From the NCBI GenBank assembly GCA_018303115.1, contig JAGVYT010000029.1:1-35477 (forward strand): a stretch of 35,477 bases of DNA, read 5' to 3'. Every line of letters starts with the position of its first letter. The first letter of the stretch is position 1. Of the stretch, positions 14,739 to 22,284 are shown piece after piece. The translations under genes were made by a program, and so were the position numbers. Source of the DNA: Candidatus Woesearchaeota archaeon (GTDB taxonomy: Archaea > Nanobdellota > Nanobdellia > Woesearchaeales > UBA10216). A model generated the notes under the pieces. The model saw only the letters and a list, made by a program, of their open reading frames with translations. It had not been told where the DNA came from and did no database searches.

Positions 14739-14741
14739 AAC

Positions 14742-14778
14742 AGCAAATCGCAGTTTTCCATTATTTATGCGATTTGCT
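14742..14778. terminator. Perfect 11-bp inverted repeat before tRNA-Cys 3' end
   Basis: 14742-14752 and 14768-14778 are exact reverse complements around a 15-nt loop, five bases before the 3' end of the minus-strand tRNA-Cys. Together with the preceding hairpin it forms a tandem pair between convergent units. Confidence 0.5.
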
Positions 14779-14783
14779 ATAAG

Positions 14784-14856
14784 AGCGAGGAGGGGGACTC
14801 GAACCCCCGAATAATCGCTCTGCAGGCGATCGCCTTGGCCGCTTGGCTACCCTCGC
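14784..14856 (-). tRNA. tRNA-Cys(GCA)
   Basis: 73-nt cloverleaf. Acceptor GCGAGGG pairs with TCCTCGC (last pair G-U), anticodon arm ATCGC-CTGCAGA-GCGAT with anticodon GCA, T arm GGGGG-TTCGAGT-CCCCC, discriminator U, the usual identity base of cysteine tRNA. No intron. Confidence 0.95.
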
Positions 14857-14860
14857 ATAG

Positions 14861-14956
14861 CGGACCCGCAGGGATTTTCGCTTTGTTTCGAACCCTGGAC
14901 CTAAAGCTTTCTTTCGCTAGAAGGCTTTCGCTCTGTCCAAGCTGAGCTACGAGTCC
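14861..14956 (-). tRNA. tRNA-Arg(TCT) with two tiny introns
   Basis: The 96-nt gene gives a normal 75-nt tRNA only when two short inserts are removed. Acceptor GGACTCG pairs with CGGGTCC, the D arm is GCTC/GAGC, the anticodon stem AAAGC/GCTTT and the T stem CAGGG/CCCTG. Intron 1 (14909-14917, 9 nt) follows base 37 in the anticodon loop and leaves CTTCTAA, anticodon TCT. Intron 2 (14875-14886, 12 nt) sits between T-loop bases 59 and 60 and leaves TTCGAAT. At intron 2 exon TTCG pairs with intron CGAA, giving a 4-bp helix with 3-base bulges cut after the second base, as in archaeal splice sites. The discriminator is G. It directly precedes tRNA-Cys on the same strand. Confidence 0.85.
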
Positions 14957-15049
14957 ACATAATAAAGAAGCTGTTAGATGTTATTTAAAAGTATTGTTGT
15001 AGCTGGCGTTGTCCTGAGACTTTGCTTGCCCCTTTTGTAGCTCTCCTTC

Positions 15050-15093
15050 TTTACTTTCCCCATCCTCTGCAAAGCAAGGAGGGGGAAAGTAAA
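15050..15093 (-). repeat. Pyrimidine/purine hairpin repeat
   Basis: Arms 15050-15065 and 15078-15093 form a 16-bp stem with one mismatch and a 12-nt loop. Read on the minus strand, the loop region CCTCCTTGCTTT and following GAGG match the P4 hairpin after ftsZ and the hairpin before the 26375 GTPase gene. Outer complementarity between 15010-15017 and 15133-15140 suggests a larger fold. The rest of the gap 14957-15163 shows no gene. Confidence 0.5.
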
Positions 15094-15163
15094 ATGTGTG
15101 CAGAGAAGGCAGCAGGAACAAGGATTCGGGACAGGGCCGTTGTAGCAGCTGTGATGGATGCAG

Positions 15164-15679
15164 CTATTTCTTCTCATGCCAATGATGCCCGCCAGTTGGC
15201 TTTTCGTAGAACGGCATTGCTTTAAGGAATCTTGGAAGCCTGCTTGACGCCCTGAAAATCCTGATTATTCTAGCAGTGCGGCCTGCCCTTCCTGCATCCC
15301 TCACAATCGCCGCTGTTTCCCTTTCAAGCTTTTGCACTTCAGGTAGTTCGTGCACTGCCTCCTGTCCTTGTTCAATAAACCTGTTCAATCCAAAGAACTC
15401 CGTGAACCTGAAAACAAGGAAAAACGGGATGGTGGCAATAATCTCAAGCCAATACTTCTTCACAAATTTCGGAACCTTTCTGACCCTGTTAAATTTGAAG
15501 CCCAGGTCAATTGCAAATACGCTTACCAGAAGCATATCAAAATAGTCCGCATATGCGTTGAACGCCTCTAAATACTCTCCAAGGAAAATCTCGCCAGCTA
15601 TTATCAGGAGCAGTATGATAAGAAGCGGCCCTATCATTGAATCAATAAGTCTCTCAAGCTTGTGAAGCAGGATGTGCAT
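15164..15679 (-). CDS. Voltage-sensor-like membrane protein (ion-transport superfamily)
   Basis: 171 residues with four predicted membrane segments: S1 (about 13-33), S2 (44-61, with acidic YADYFDMLL and AIDLGFKF), S3 (75-92, WLEIIATIPFF), then a helix spacer and S4 (about 128-150). S4 reads RDAGRAGRTARIIRIFRASSR, with arginines every third or fourth residue as in voltage-sensor helices. No pore helices or selectivity filter follow. This resembles the isolated voltage-sensor domain of ion-transport superfamily proteins; proton conduction or a regulatory role would be guesses. The C-terminus is histidine- and lysine-rich (GGHHWHEKK). Confidence 0.8.
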   Translation of the reverse strand: MHILLHKLERLIDSMIGPLLIILLLIIAGEIFLGEYLEAFNAYADYFDMLLVSVFAIDLGFKFNRVRKVPKFVKKYWLEIIATIPFFLVFRFTEFFGLNRFIEQGQEAVHELPEVQKLERETAAIVRDAGRAGRTARIIRIFRASSRLPRFLKAMPFYEKPTGGHHWHEKK

Positions 15680-15713
15680 AACCGGTTGTTGTTTACGCTG
15701 TTTTTAAACCTTT

Positions 15714-16805
15714 TTACTCCAAGAAATCGTTGTTCTTAATCTTTTCAGGAAGGTATTTATCGCTGATGAATGTTATGCCTTTTGATGAGAGCGCCTGGAT
15801 TTCAACTTTTGAATTGAACTGCTTTATCATTTTAAACTGGCGCTGCCAGTGCTTTGAATCCCTAAACCATTTGTAATCAGCAATCTGCTTTAATCGGGAG
15901 ATGTCAATGTCTTTGAGCTTGATGAAATGCCTCTGCAGGTCATATTTTAGAACGTCATCAGTGGTTATGCCCAAGAATCTGACAGACGGTATTGCCAGTT
16001 CAGAGGCCATATGGGCAAGGCTTATTGAACCGAACTTTATAACGCTGTATATGTAAAGCCCGTAAGGGTCAAGGTCGGTTAAGACGTAAATAGGGAGCTT
16101 GTAATCATTATACAGGCGCTGCAACAAGCGTCTTATGCCCCTGGTAGTCTGTCCTTGGGAACTCATAATGATGCAGTTGTTTTTCTCCCAGAACTTGTCT
16201 TCATGAAGACGCTCCCAGACAGCGGCCTTTTCCATGTAAATAATATATTTTGCAATTACTTTCCTGAACCTGATTTCCTCAACATTGCTCGGAATACTCC
16301 ACCCGCCTGAGCCAAGCCTGCTCCAGTCAATCAAATCCCCCTTGTCCTCTATTACAACCTTGCCGGCAACAGAGCCCATCTTGTTCGCATTTACATTTAA
16401 CTGCTCGCGAGCATGGTCTGTTATAAGCTCAAGATCCTCAAGGGCCTTGTCAGTTTCCTTTTGCTCGTCAACGATGTTAATCTTTGTGTTTGGAATAGTG
16501 CGCTTTGCCATGTAGAAAACATCCCTTAAACTGGCGTGTTTGCCAACATCAAGTAGCGTCTTGGCAATCTTCGCAACCTCCAGCGTTTGCACAAACTTTT
16601 TCGTGTGCCCCACATTAAAGAAAAACCGTTTTGCGGTTTTCTTGCCCAACCTGAGTGTTTTTGTTTTCTCATCAAAAGAAATGTTTGAAAGATTCCTTAT
16701 TGGAACATCAAGATTGGGGTTACGGCCTATCTCCACATCGGCAACAAGCTTTTTGCCGATTTCGACTAGCTTTTCTTCTGCTTCACTCGTTTCGCTTTTC
16801 GCCAT
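15714..16805 (-). CDS. top6A: DNA topoisomerase VI subunit A
   Basis: 363 residues, the expected length. The 5Y-CAP winged-helix domain carries the DNA-cleaving tyrosine in [10 protein letters not shown] (Y98), and the Toprim domain has the metal-binding DLDPYG near residue 250. It makes the double-strand break through which another duplex is passed, relaxing and decatenating DNA in archaea; Spo11 is its eukaryotic relative. The start overlaps the end of top6B by 23 nt, so the two subunits are translated from one mRNA. Confidence 0.97.
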   Translation of the reverse strand: MAKSETSEAEEKLVEIGKKLVADVEIGRNPNLDVPIRNLSNISFDEKTKTLRLGKKTAKRFFFNVGHTKKFVQTLEVAKIAKTLLDVGKHASLRDVFYMAKRTIPNTKINIVDEQKETDKALEDLELITDHAREQLNVNANKMGSVAGKVVIEDKGDLIDWSRLGSGGWSIPSNVEEIRFRKVIAKYIIYMEKAAVWERLHEDKFWEKNNCIIMSSQGQTTRGIRRLLQRLYNDYKLPIYVLTDLDPYGLYIYSVIKFGSISLAHMASELAIPSVRFLGITTDDVLKYDLQRHFIKLKDIDISRLKQIADYKWFRDSKHWQRQFKMIKQFNSKVEIQALSSKGITFISDKYLPEKIKNNDFLE

Positions 16806-18375
16806 TGTCTTCCTCAGGTAAGTCCAGCTCTAACTGGGCTTTTATATCCTCCTTGTTTAGCATGCCCTTCAGCTTTTCCAAAAGCTGTTCCTTTTTAGCT
16901 TTAGTCAAGTAAGCCAGGCTGTCTGCCACCTCAGGGATATACCGCTCAAACAAGTTTGCTCGTTCAAGCTGCTGGTGCATCCTCACTTTTTTATTAACAT
17001 ACGCTCCAAGCTTCCTTCCGCATTCCTGCAGTGCAAGCTTGACTTCCCTGGTTATCTCAGGATAATGGGCAATAGCCTCTTTTGCTTCAGAAGTGAAAGG
17101 AACCCAAACTGAAGCCATATGAACGACAACAACCGCCGGGCCAGTGGGGATAACGTTGCCGGACTGCTGCAGCCCGTAAGGCCTCCAGTTAATTTCGGTT
17201 AGGGACTCTGTAATCGCGCAGGCGCCCTGCTGGTAAAGCAACGGGACGCGATTTGCAAACCTCATAAGAGAAACACAGCCTTCTACAGGTAACTTGCCTC
17301 CGTAGGCTATTGCAGCCTCAACAACAAAAGGGTTGCCTCGGTAAACAGATGCAGGACGGGATGTTGAGCAGTAAAACTCCGCTTCAACCTCTTTTCTCAG
17401 GCCCCTCTCAAGAAGTTCTTCCCCAATAGGAGAGATGCAGTCTGTTGGGGGGGCAATAATCCGTGTCTTGGCAATCCCCTGAATGAGCTTTTCTGCCTGC
17501 TCGCGGGTTATATCGCGAGGTTTGGTGCTTGGAAGCAAGGAGGAATTCTCGCAAATCTCCTTAGCCGTGCCTGAGCCAACTCTCGAAAATTCCGACATAA
17601 GAAAAGACTGCAATGTTCTTGAAGGGGTTGCGCCCATCATTCTCATCAACAGACCAATTTCGATGCCATAAGGGTGGGGCTTTATTTCCTCAGGATAAGG
17701 AGGCAAGTGTTCAGCTGCCCTGCTGTATACAAACGGCTCTGCTTTCGGGTTAGTGTACGTAAGAGTTACATGGGGGTTGATGATGGCAGTTTGCCTTATG
17801 TACTCATCAACTGACTGAAACCCTTTGAGGTATTCTGCCTCGATTGTCAGCTCAACCCTTGTTCCTTGCTCCTTTTCCCACTCAACCGTTTCCTCTTTAA
17901 GGATTTCAGGAGAGTTGTTCTTTACGTCTATATGAAGCTCGTAATAATGCGCCGGGTCGTTTGGGGAAATTTTAGAAGTTATTCTCGTAGGCTTGCCTGT
18001 TGTAAGCTGAGAGTACAGCACTGCCGCTGAGATTCCGATTCCCTGCTGGCCACGGCTTTGCGACAGCTTGAAGAATTTGCTTCCGTAAAGCAGCTTGGCA
18101 AAAACCTTTGGAATCTGCGACTTTATTATGCCCGGGCCGTTGTCCTCAACAACTATGCCGTACTTGAACTCGGAAAGCTGATTTATTTCAACATTGACAT
18201 CAGGCAGTATTCTTGCTTCCTCGCAGGCATCCAAACTATTATCAACAGCTTCCTTAACCGTCGTCAGAAGCGCCTTCCTCCTGTTGTCAAAGCCAAGCAA
18301 ATGCCTGTTCTTCTCAAAAAACTCCGCTATTGATATTTCACGCTGCTTTTTTGCAAGCTCGTGCGCTGTTGCCAT
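16783..18375 (-). CDS. top6B: DNA topoisomerase VI subunit B
   Basis: 530 residues. GHKL ATPase motifs are clear: [10 protein letters not shown] (N46 coordinates magnesium), VEDNGPGI, and the lid motif [11 protein letters not shown] transducer domain follows with the family's conserved KPRD and [14 protein letters not shown]-driven dimerisation of this subunit controls the DNA gate of top6A. It is the first gene of the top6BA operon. The promoter region downstream of the KH gene (18376-18448) contains a TTTATAC-like element on the minus strand. Confidence 0.97.
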   Translation of the reverse strand: MATAHELAKKQREISIAEFFEKNRHLLGFDNRRKALLTTVKEAVDNSLDACEEARILPDVNVEINQLSEFKYGIVVEDNGPGIIKSQIPKVFAKLLYGSKFFKLSQSRGQQGIGISAAVLYSQLTTGKPTRITSKISPNDPAHYYELHIDVKNNSPEILKEETVEWEKEQGTRVELTIEAEYLKGFQSVDEYIRQTAIINPHVTLTYTNPKAEPFVYSRAAEHLPPYPEEIKPHPYGIEIGLLMRMMGATPSRTLQSFLMSEFSRVGSGTAKEICENSSLLPSTKPRDITREQAEKLIQGIAKTRIIAPPTDCISPIGEELLERGLRKEVEAEFYCSTSRPASVYRGNPFVVEAAIAYGGKLPVEGCVSLMRFANRVPLLYQQGACAITESLTEINWRPYGLQQSGNVIPTGPAVVVVHMASVWVPFTSEAKEAIAHYPEITREVKLALQECGRKLGAYVNKKVRMHQQLERANLFERYIPEVADSLAYLTKAKKEQLLEKLKGMLNKEDIKAQLELDLPEEDNGEKRNE

Positions 18376-18448
18376 GATTTTAGCCTTTTTTACGATTGTA
18401 TAAAAAGTTTATTGCTTCTAGCTAAACTAGACTTTGCCTTGCTTCCGG

Positions 18449-18997
18449 TTATCGAACTTCCCCAAGAATTTCCTTTCTCTTCCGCTCCTTTCTCTGGCGC
18501 TCAAGCATCCTGTAGATTGTAGAATGCTGCGAGCCTTTCAGAAGCTTTTCTACGGCTCTCCTGCAAACGTCCACAGACTCTACCCTTCCTATTATGCAGA
18601 TTGTCTTGCCGAAAACAGATATTTTGCAGTCCGTAAGCTCTTCCATAATCTCGCGGGCTTTTCCACTGCTTCCAATAACCCTTCCCTTCACGCGAATTAA
18701 ATGGTTCTTGTTTTTCGCGTAATCGGCAAGGCTTATCTGCTCCAGCGAGTAATCAGGCTTGAGAAGCTGAATGGCAGTCTCAGGATTAAAACCTCTGCCT
18801 ATGGCGCTGATGATTTCCCTCACAGTATAAATGTTTAGGGCGTCATCCCCGTAAAGAAACACATCACCCTCTTTCGAGTCTATGCTAATCCTGACTTTGG
18901 TTTCGCTTTCAAGCCTTTTCTTTATAGAGCCTCCCTTCCCTATCAAAACCGCAATCCTTGATGCCGGAATCTTCAGCTCATAAGCGTATTCTGCCAT
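18449..18997 (-). CDS. KH-domain RNA-binding protein (Pno1/Dim2-like)
   Basis: 182 residues with two KH-type modules. The first has IAVLIGKGGSIKKRLESET (GxxG loop GKGG) and the second has LIRVKGRVIGSSGKAREIMEELT (loop GSSG), followed by a helix and a basic tail (RMLERQRKERKRKE). This matches the archaeal Pno1/Dim2 family, which in eukaryotes binds the 3' end of 18S rRNA during small-subunit maturation; archaeal relatives are thought to act with Nob1 or translation initiation factor aIF2. It stands alone between top6BA and the Zn-finger gene. Confidence 0.92.
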   Translation of the reverse strand: MAEYAYELKIPASRIAVLIGKGGSIKKRLESETKVRISIDSKEGDVFLYGDDALNIYTVREIISAIGRGFNPETAIQLLKPDYSLEQISLADYAKNKNHLIRVKGRVIGSSGKAREIMEELTDCKISVFGKTICIIGRVESVDVCRRAVEKLLKGSQHSTIYRMLERQRKERKRKEILGEVR

Positions 18998-19038
18998 ATC
19001 AGATGCGAACTACGGCTGTTTAATATAGTTTTCTGATG

Positions 19039-19050
19039 CAGACGCGTCTG
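19039..19050. repeat. Perfect 12-bp palindrome
   Basis: CAGACGCGTCTG is its own reverse complement, located in the 175-nt gap upstream of the KH gene. It could be an operator or part of the nearby repeat; nothing else decides. Confidence 0.3.
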
Positions 19051-19092
19051 GCGAACTTCTTTTTTATGCTGCCCTTGTTCTGCCCACCTCTA

Positions 19093-19128
19093 TTTTCCTC
19101 CTCCTTATCTTGCTCAGGAGGAAGAAAA
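19093..19128. repeat. Pyrimidine/purine hairpin repeat
   Basis: Arms 19093-19105 and 19116-19128 form a 13-bp stem with one mismatch and a 10-nt loop containing CTTGC, as in the hairpins after ftsZ and before the 26375 gene. It lies between two minus-strand genes. Confidence 0.45.
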
Positions 19129-19172
19129 CAGGACGGGGCATAGACTTTTATCAGAGCTTAGTTGAAGGATAC

Positions 19173-19499
19173 CTACCGCTTCTGTGATATCTCCTTGGTT
19201 GTCAGGCGCTTCAGGTTCTTGGTGAAGTATTCCATGCAGTCAAGCGCGCAGAATGAAACCATCTTTTTTGTGTCTGTTGTGCCGAAAATGAGCGTGAACT
19301 CGTTTGCAACCATCAAGTTTACCGTATTTCCGCAGCCAGCGCAAAGCCTGGACTCGGTTGCATGAATCTCCTTTAGCTTTTTAGAAATAGCCTGCTTGAT
19401 TGTTGTGCCGCCCTTGAACAAGTCGCGTTGAAGCTCTACAAGCTCTTCATACTCCAGAGCGCTTACAACATCCATGAATCTCTTTTTTTCACCCGCCAT
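19173..19499 (-). CDS. Small zinc-finger-like protein
   Basis: 108 residues. An N-terminal helical part (RFMDVVSALEYEELVELQRDL) precedes CAGCGN and, 30 residues later, FCALDCMEYF, giving a C-x2-C...C-x3-C cluster likely to bind zinc. The tail is basic. It resembles small archaeal proteins of unknown role that are often annotated as hypothetical. It is divergent from the calcium ATPase and has its own TATA-like sequence. RNA or protein binding is possible but not shown. Confidence 0.8.
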   Translation of the reverse strand: MAGEKKRFMDVVSALEYEELVELQRDLFKGGTTIKQAISKKLKEIHATESRLCAGCGNTVNLMVANEFTLIFGTTDTKKMVSFCALDCMEYFTKNLKRLTTKEISQKR

Positions 19500-19524
19500 A
19501 GACTAGTATACTAATCACTATACT

Positions 19525-19537
19525 CATATATAAATAT
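19525..19537 (-). promoter_or_regulatory. TATA box for the zinc-finger gene
   Basis: On the minus strand this AT-only stretch reads ATATTTATATATG, centred about 32 nt before the ATG at 19499. Confidence 0.45.
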
Positions 19538-19583
19538 TGCGCTTTGGATTTATAAATGCCGGTTTTACCAAGCAAAAAGAAAA

Positions 19584-19595
19584 ACTATATTAAGG
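19584..19595 (+). promoter_or_regulatory. TATA box for the calcium ATPase
   Basis: ACTATATTAAGG is centred about 31 nt before the ATG at 19621. Confidence 0.45.
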
Positions 19596-19620
19596 CAGGT
19601 TAGGGCCTCTACTGAAAAAG

Positions 19621-22257
19621 ATGGTGGACTATTATAAGTTAAGCGCGGACAAGGTTCTGAGCGGTTTAAACACCTCTCCTAAAGGGCTTAGAAGTGAGGA
19701 AGCAGCCAGCAGACTTAATCAATACGGCCCTAACCGGCTGAAGGAAGGCAAAAAAATCTCGCCGTTAAAGATTTTTTTCTCCCAGTTCAACAATTTTCTT
19801 GTCTGGATTCTGCTGGTTGCTGTTGCCATATCGGCATCCATCGGCGAGGTTGTAGAAAGCATTGTCATAATAATAATAGTCTTGTTAAACGCCGTAATCG
19901 GTTTCATACAGGAATTCAGGGCAGAAAAGGCTGTAGAAGCCCTGAAGAAGCTTTCAGGGATTAAGGCTGACGTTCTCAGGGATGGAGTGCGAAAGCAAAT
20001 AGATGCAAAACAGCTCGTGCCCGGCGATATAATATTCATTGAAACAGGGGACAAGATTTCTGCTGACTGCAGGGTTATAGAGCAGTCTAACTTTGAAACC
20101 CAGGAAAGCTCACTGACAGGGGAGTCAACCCCTGTCAGAAAAGATATTTCAGCGTTAAAGGAAGCGCCTGTTGCTGAGCAGATAAACATGGCCTTTTCAG
20201 GAACAATAGTTACCAAAGGCAGGGCAAAGGCCGTTGTTGTTAAAACAGGGATGCAGACAGAGATAGGGCGTATAGCCAAACTGATACAGGAAACAAAGGA
20301 AGAACTGACGCCATTGCAGAAAAAGCTTGCAAAGTTTGGAAAGCAGATAGCGGTTTTGACTTTAATAATAGCGGCAATTGTTTTTGCCGCGACTGTCCTT
20401 AGAGGAGAGGATTTGCTGGAGATGTTCAAGACAGCGGTAAGCCTTGCTGTTGCAGCAATACCTGAAGGGCTGCCTGCTGTTGTTGCCATGTCTCTGGCCC
20501 TGGGAGTTCAGCGCATGATAAAAAGAAACGCCCTGGTGAGAAAGCTGCCTTCTGTGGAGACTTTGGGCTCAACCACAGTGATTGCAACCGACAAGACCGG
20601 GACATTAACCATGGATAAAATGACTGTAAAGAAGTTGTATGTCAAAGGAAAAATAGTGGATGTTGCAGGCGAAGGCTACTCAACCAACGAGAAACTGGCA
20701 GCAGGAGAGGATGAAACGCTTCTGATGAGAATAGGCGTGCTGTGCAATGATTCCGCATTGTCAGGGAGCGGAATATCAGGAGACCCGACTGAAGCAGCGC
20801 TTCTAGTATCTGCAGCAAAAGCCGGCATGATAAAAGAAGAACTGGATACGAGGTTTAAGAGGGTTGGCGAGATTCCTTTTGACTCTGGAAGAAAAAGGAT
20901 GACAACCATACATGAAGTTGGGAATCAAAAAATAATGTACACAAAAGGGGCCCCTGACGTTGTGCTTAAGCTCTGCGACCGCATCTATGTTAACGGCAAA
21001 ATCAAAAAATTAACAGCTGCTGACAAAAAGGAAATAGAAGCGGTAAACGGAAAGTTTGCTTCTGACGCCTTAAGGGTTCTTGGGTTTGCATACAAACCGG
21101 TTAAGGGAGAAAAGCACGAGGAAAAGAGCCTTGTGTTTGTCGGCTTGCAGGCAATGATTGACCCGCCAAGACCTGAAGTCAAAAAAGCTATTGAAGAATG
21201 CAAGGAAGCCGGTATAAGGGTTATCATGGTTACCGGAGACCATAAGCTTACCGCTGTTGCGATAGCAAAACAGCTCGGCATAGAAGGCACGGCAATAACT
21301 GGCGTTGAGCTTGACCGCATAAAGAATATCGAAGACAAAATTGATGAGATAGGAGTTTATGCAAGAGTGAACCCTGAGCACAAAATAAGGATAATTGACG
21401 CATTAAAGAAGAAAAAACATGTTGCTGCTATGACCGGGGACGGGGTTAATGACGCCCCAGCGCTTAAGAAAGCAGATATTGGGATAGCAATGGGAATTAC
21501 AGGAACCGATGTGGCCAAAGAAGCCTCTAAAATGGTTCTTACAGACGACAACTTTGCTTCAATAGTTAATTCTGTGAAAGAGGGCAGGGGCATATACGAC
21601 AACATAAAGAAATTCATCTACTTCCTGCTTTCCAGCAACCTCGCCGAGGTTATGGTGATATTTGCAGCAATCCTTATAGGATTAAAACTGCCCCTCCTTG
21701 CCATACAGATACTTTGGGTAAACCTGATAACAGACGGCCTGCCGGCAGTAGCCCTTGGCGTAGAGCCGGTTTCAAAAGATGTTATGAAGAGAAGGCCAAG
21801 AAAGATTAGCGAGGGTATAATAACGAAATCAATGATAGTAAGGCTTCTTTTAATGGGCTCGGTAATTACCATAGGCACGCTTTCAATGTATCTCTGGTCA
21901 TTGTATAGGTCAGGCTGGACGTGGGGGCAGGAATTGCTAAGCGCCAGCCCTGATTATGTTTACGCCATTACGATGGCCTTCACAACGCTTGTCGTGTTTG
22001 AAATGGTGAACGCATTAGCGTCAAAGTCGGAAGAGAAAAGCTTTTTTTCCGGGCTTTTCGATAATAAATGGCTTTTGCTGGCGATTCTGTCTTCGCTTTT
22101 GCTGCAGGCAATAATTATATACACGCCATTAAACGCATATTTCCATACAACCGCACTTCTATTGACAGACCTTGCGATAATATTTGCGGCAGCAACTTCT
22201 GTAATAATAGCTGATTCGGTGTATAAAATGTTCAGGGCAAGGGGTTCGCAAGCTTAA
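19621..22257 (+). CDS. P-type calcium-transporting ATPase (SERCA-like, P2A)
   Basis: 878 residues, full length. In order: a cation-ATPase N-terminal domain, actuator TGES (near residue 165), PEGLP in M4, the phosphorylated aspartate in DKTGTLT (near residue 324), nucleotide domain KGAPD, TGDGVNDAP hinge (near 604), and six C-terminal helices. Calcium-site residues of SERCA are conserved: E in PEGLP, N and E in SSNLAEV (M5), and N, T and D in NLITDGLP (M6). It should pump Ca2+ out of the cytoplasm. The start follows a TATA box. Its stop overlaps the TATA-like element of elp3. Confidence 0.95.
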   Translation: MVDYYKLSADKVLSGLNTSPKGLRSEEAASRLNQYGPNRLKEGKKISPLKIFFSQFNNFLVWILLVAVAISASIGEVVESIVIIIIVLLNAVIGFIQEFRAEKAVEALKKLSGIKADVLRDGVRKQIDAKQLVPGDIIFIETGDKISADCRVIEQSNFETQESSLTGESTPVRKDISALKEAPVAEQINMAFSGTIVTKGRAKAVVVKTGMQTEIGRIAKLIQETKEELTPLQKKLAKFGKQIAVLTLIIAAIVFAATVLRGEDLLEMFKTAVSLAVAAIPEGLPAVVAMSLALGVQRMIKRNALVRKLPSVETLGSTTVIATDKTGTLTMDKMTVKKLYVKGKIVDVAGEGYSTNEKLAAGEDETLLMRIGVLCNDSALSGSGISGDPTEAALLVSAAKAGMIKEELDTRFKRVGEIPFDSGRKRMTTIHEVGNQKIMYTKGAPDVVLKLCDRIYVNGKIKKLTAADKKEIEAVNGKFASDALRVLGFAYKPVKGEKHEEKSLVFVGLQAMIDPPRPEVKKAIEECKEAGIRVIMVTGDHKLTAVAIAKQLGIEGTAITGVELDRIKNIEDKIDEIGVYARVNPEHKIRIIDALKKKKHVAAMTGDGVNDAPALKKADIGIAMGITGTDVAKEASKMVLTDDNFASIVNSVKEGRGIYDNIKKFIYFLLSSNLAEVMVIFAAILIGLKLPLLAIQILWVNLITDGLPAVALGVEPVSKDVMKRRPRKISEGIITKSMIVRLLLMGSVITIGTLSMYLWSLYRSGWTWGQELLSASPDYVYAITMAFTTLVVFEMVNALASKSEEKSFFSGLFDNKWLLLAILSSLLLQAIIIYTPLNAYFHTTALLLTDLAIIFAAATSVIIADSVYKMFRARGSQA

Positions 22258-22263
22258 TAAACA
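22251..22263 (+). promoter_or_regulatory. TATA-like box for elp3
   Basis: AGCTTAATAAACA overlaps the ATPase stop codon, 28 nt before the elp3 ATG. Confidence 0.4.
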
Positions 22264-22284
22264 CTCCAAAACACCCGTTTTCTT

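Noticed and set aside
14476-14739. 87-residue frame upstream of tRNA-Cys
   Set aside because: It overlaps in another frame with the better 51-residue membrane protein (14540-14695), has no plausible fold and ends inside a perfect hairpin.
14861-14956. Reading tRNA-Arg(TCT) as a degenerate tRNA pseudogene
   Set aside because: All stems are intact, and the two inserts sit exactly at loop positions with splice-site geometry, which decay would not produce.
14974-15225. Two opposite frames of 67 residues each
   Set aside because: Both simply traverse the hairpin repeat at 15050-15093 and show no coding character.
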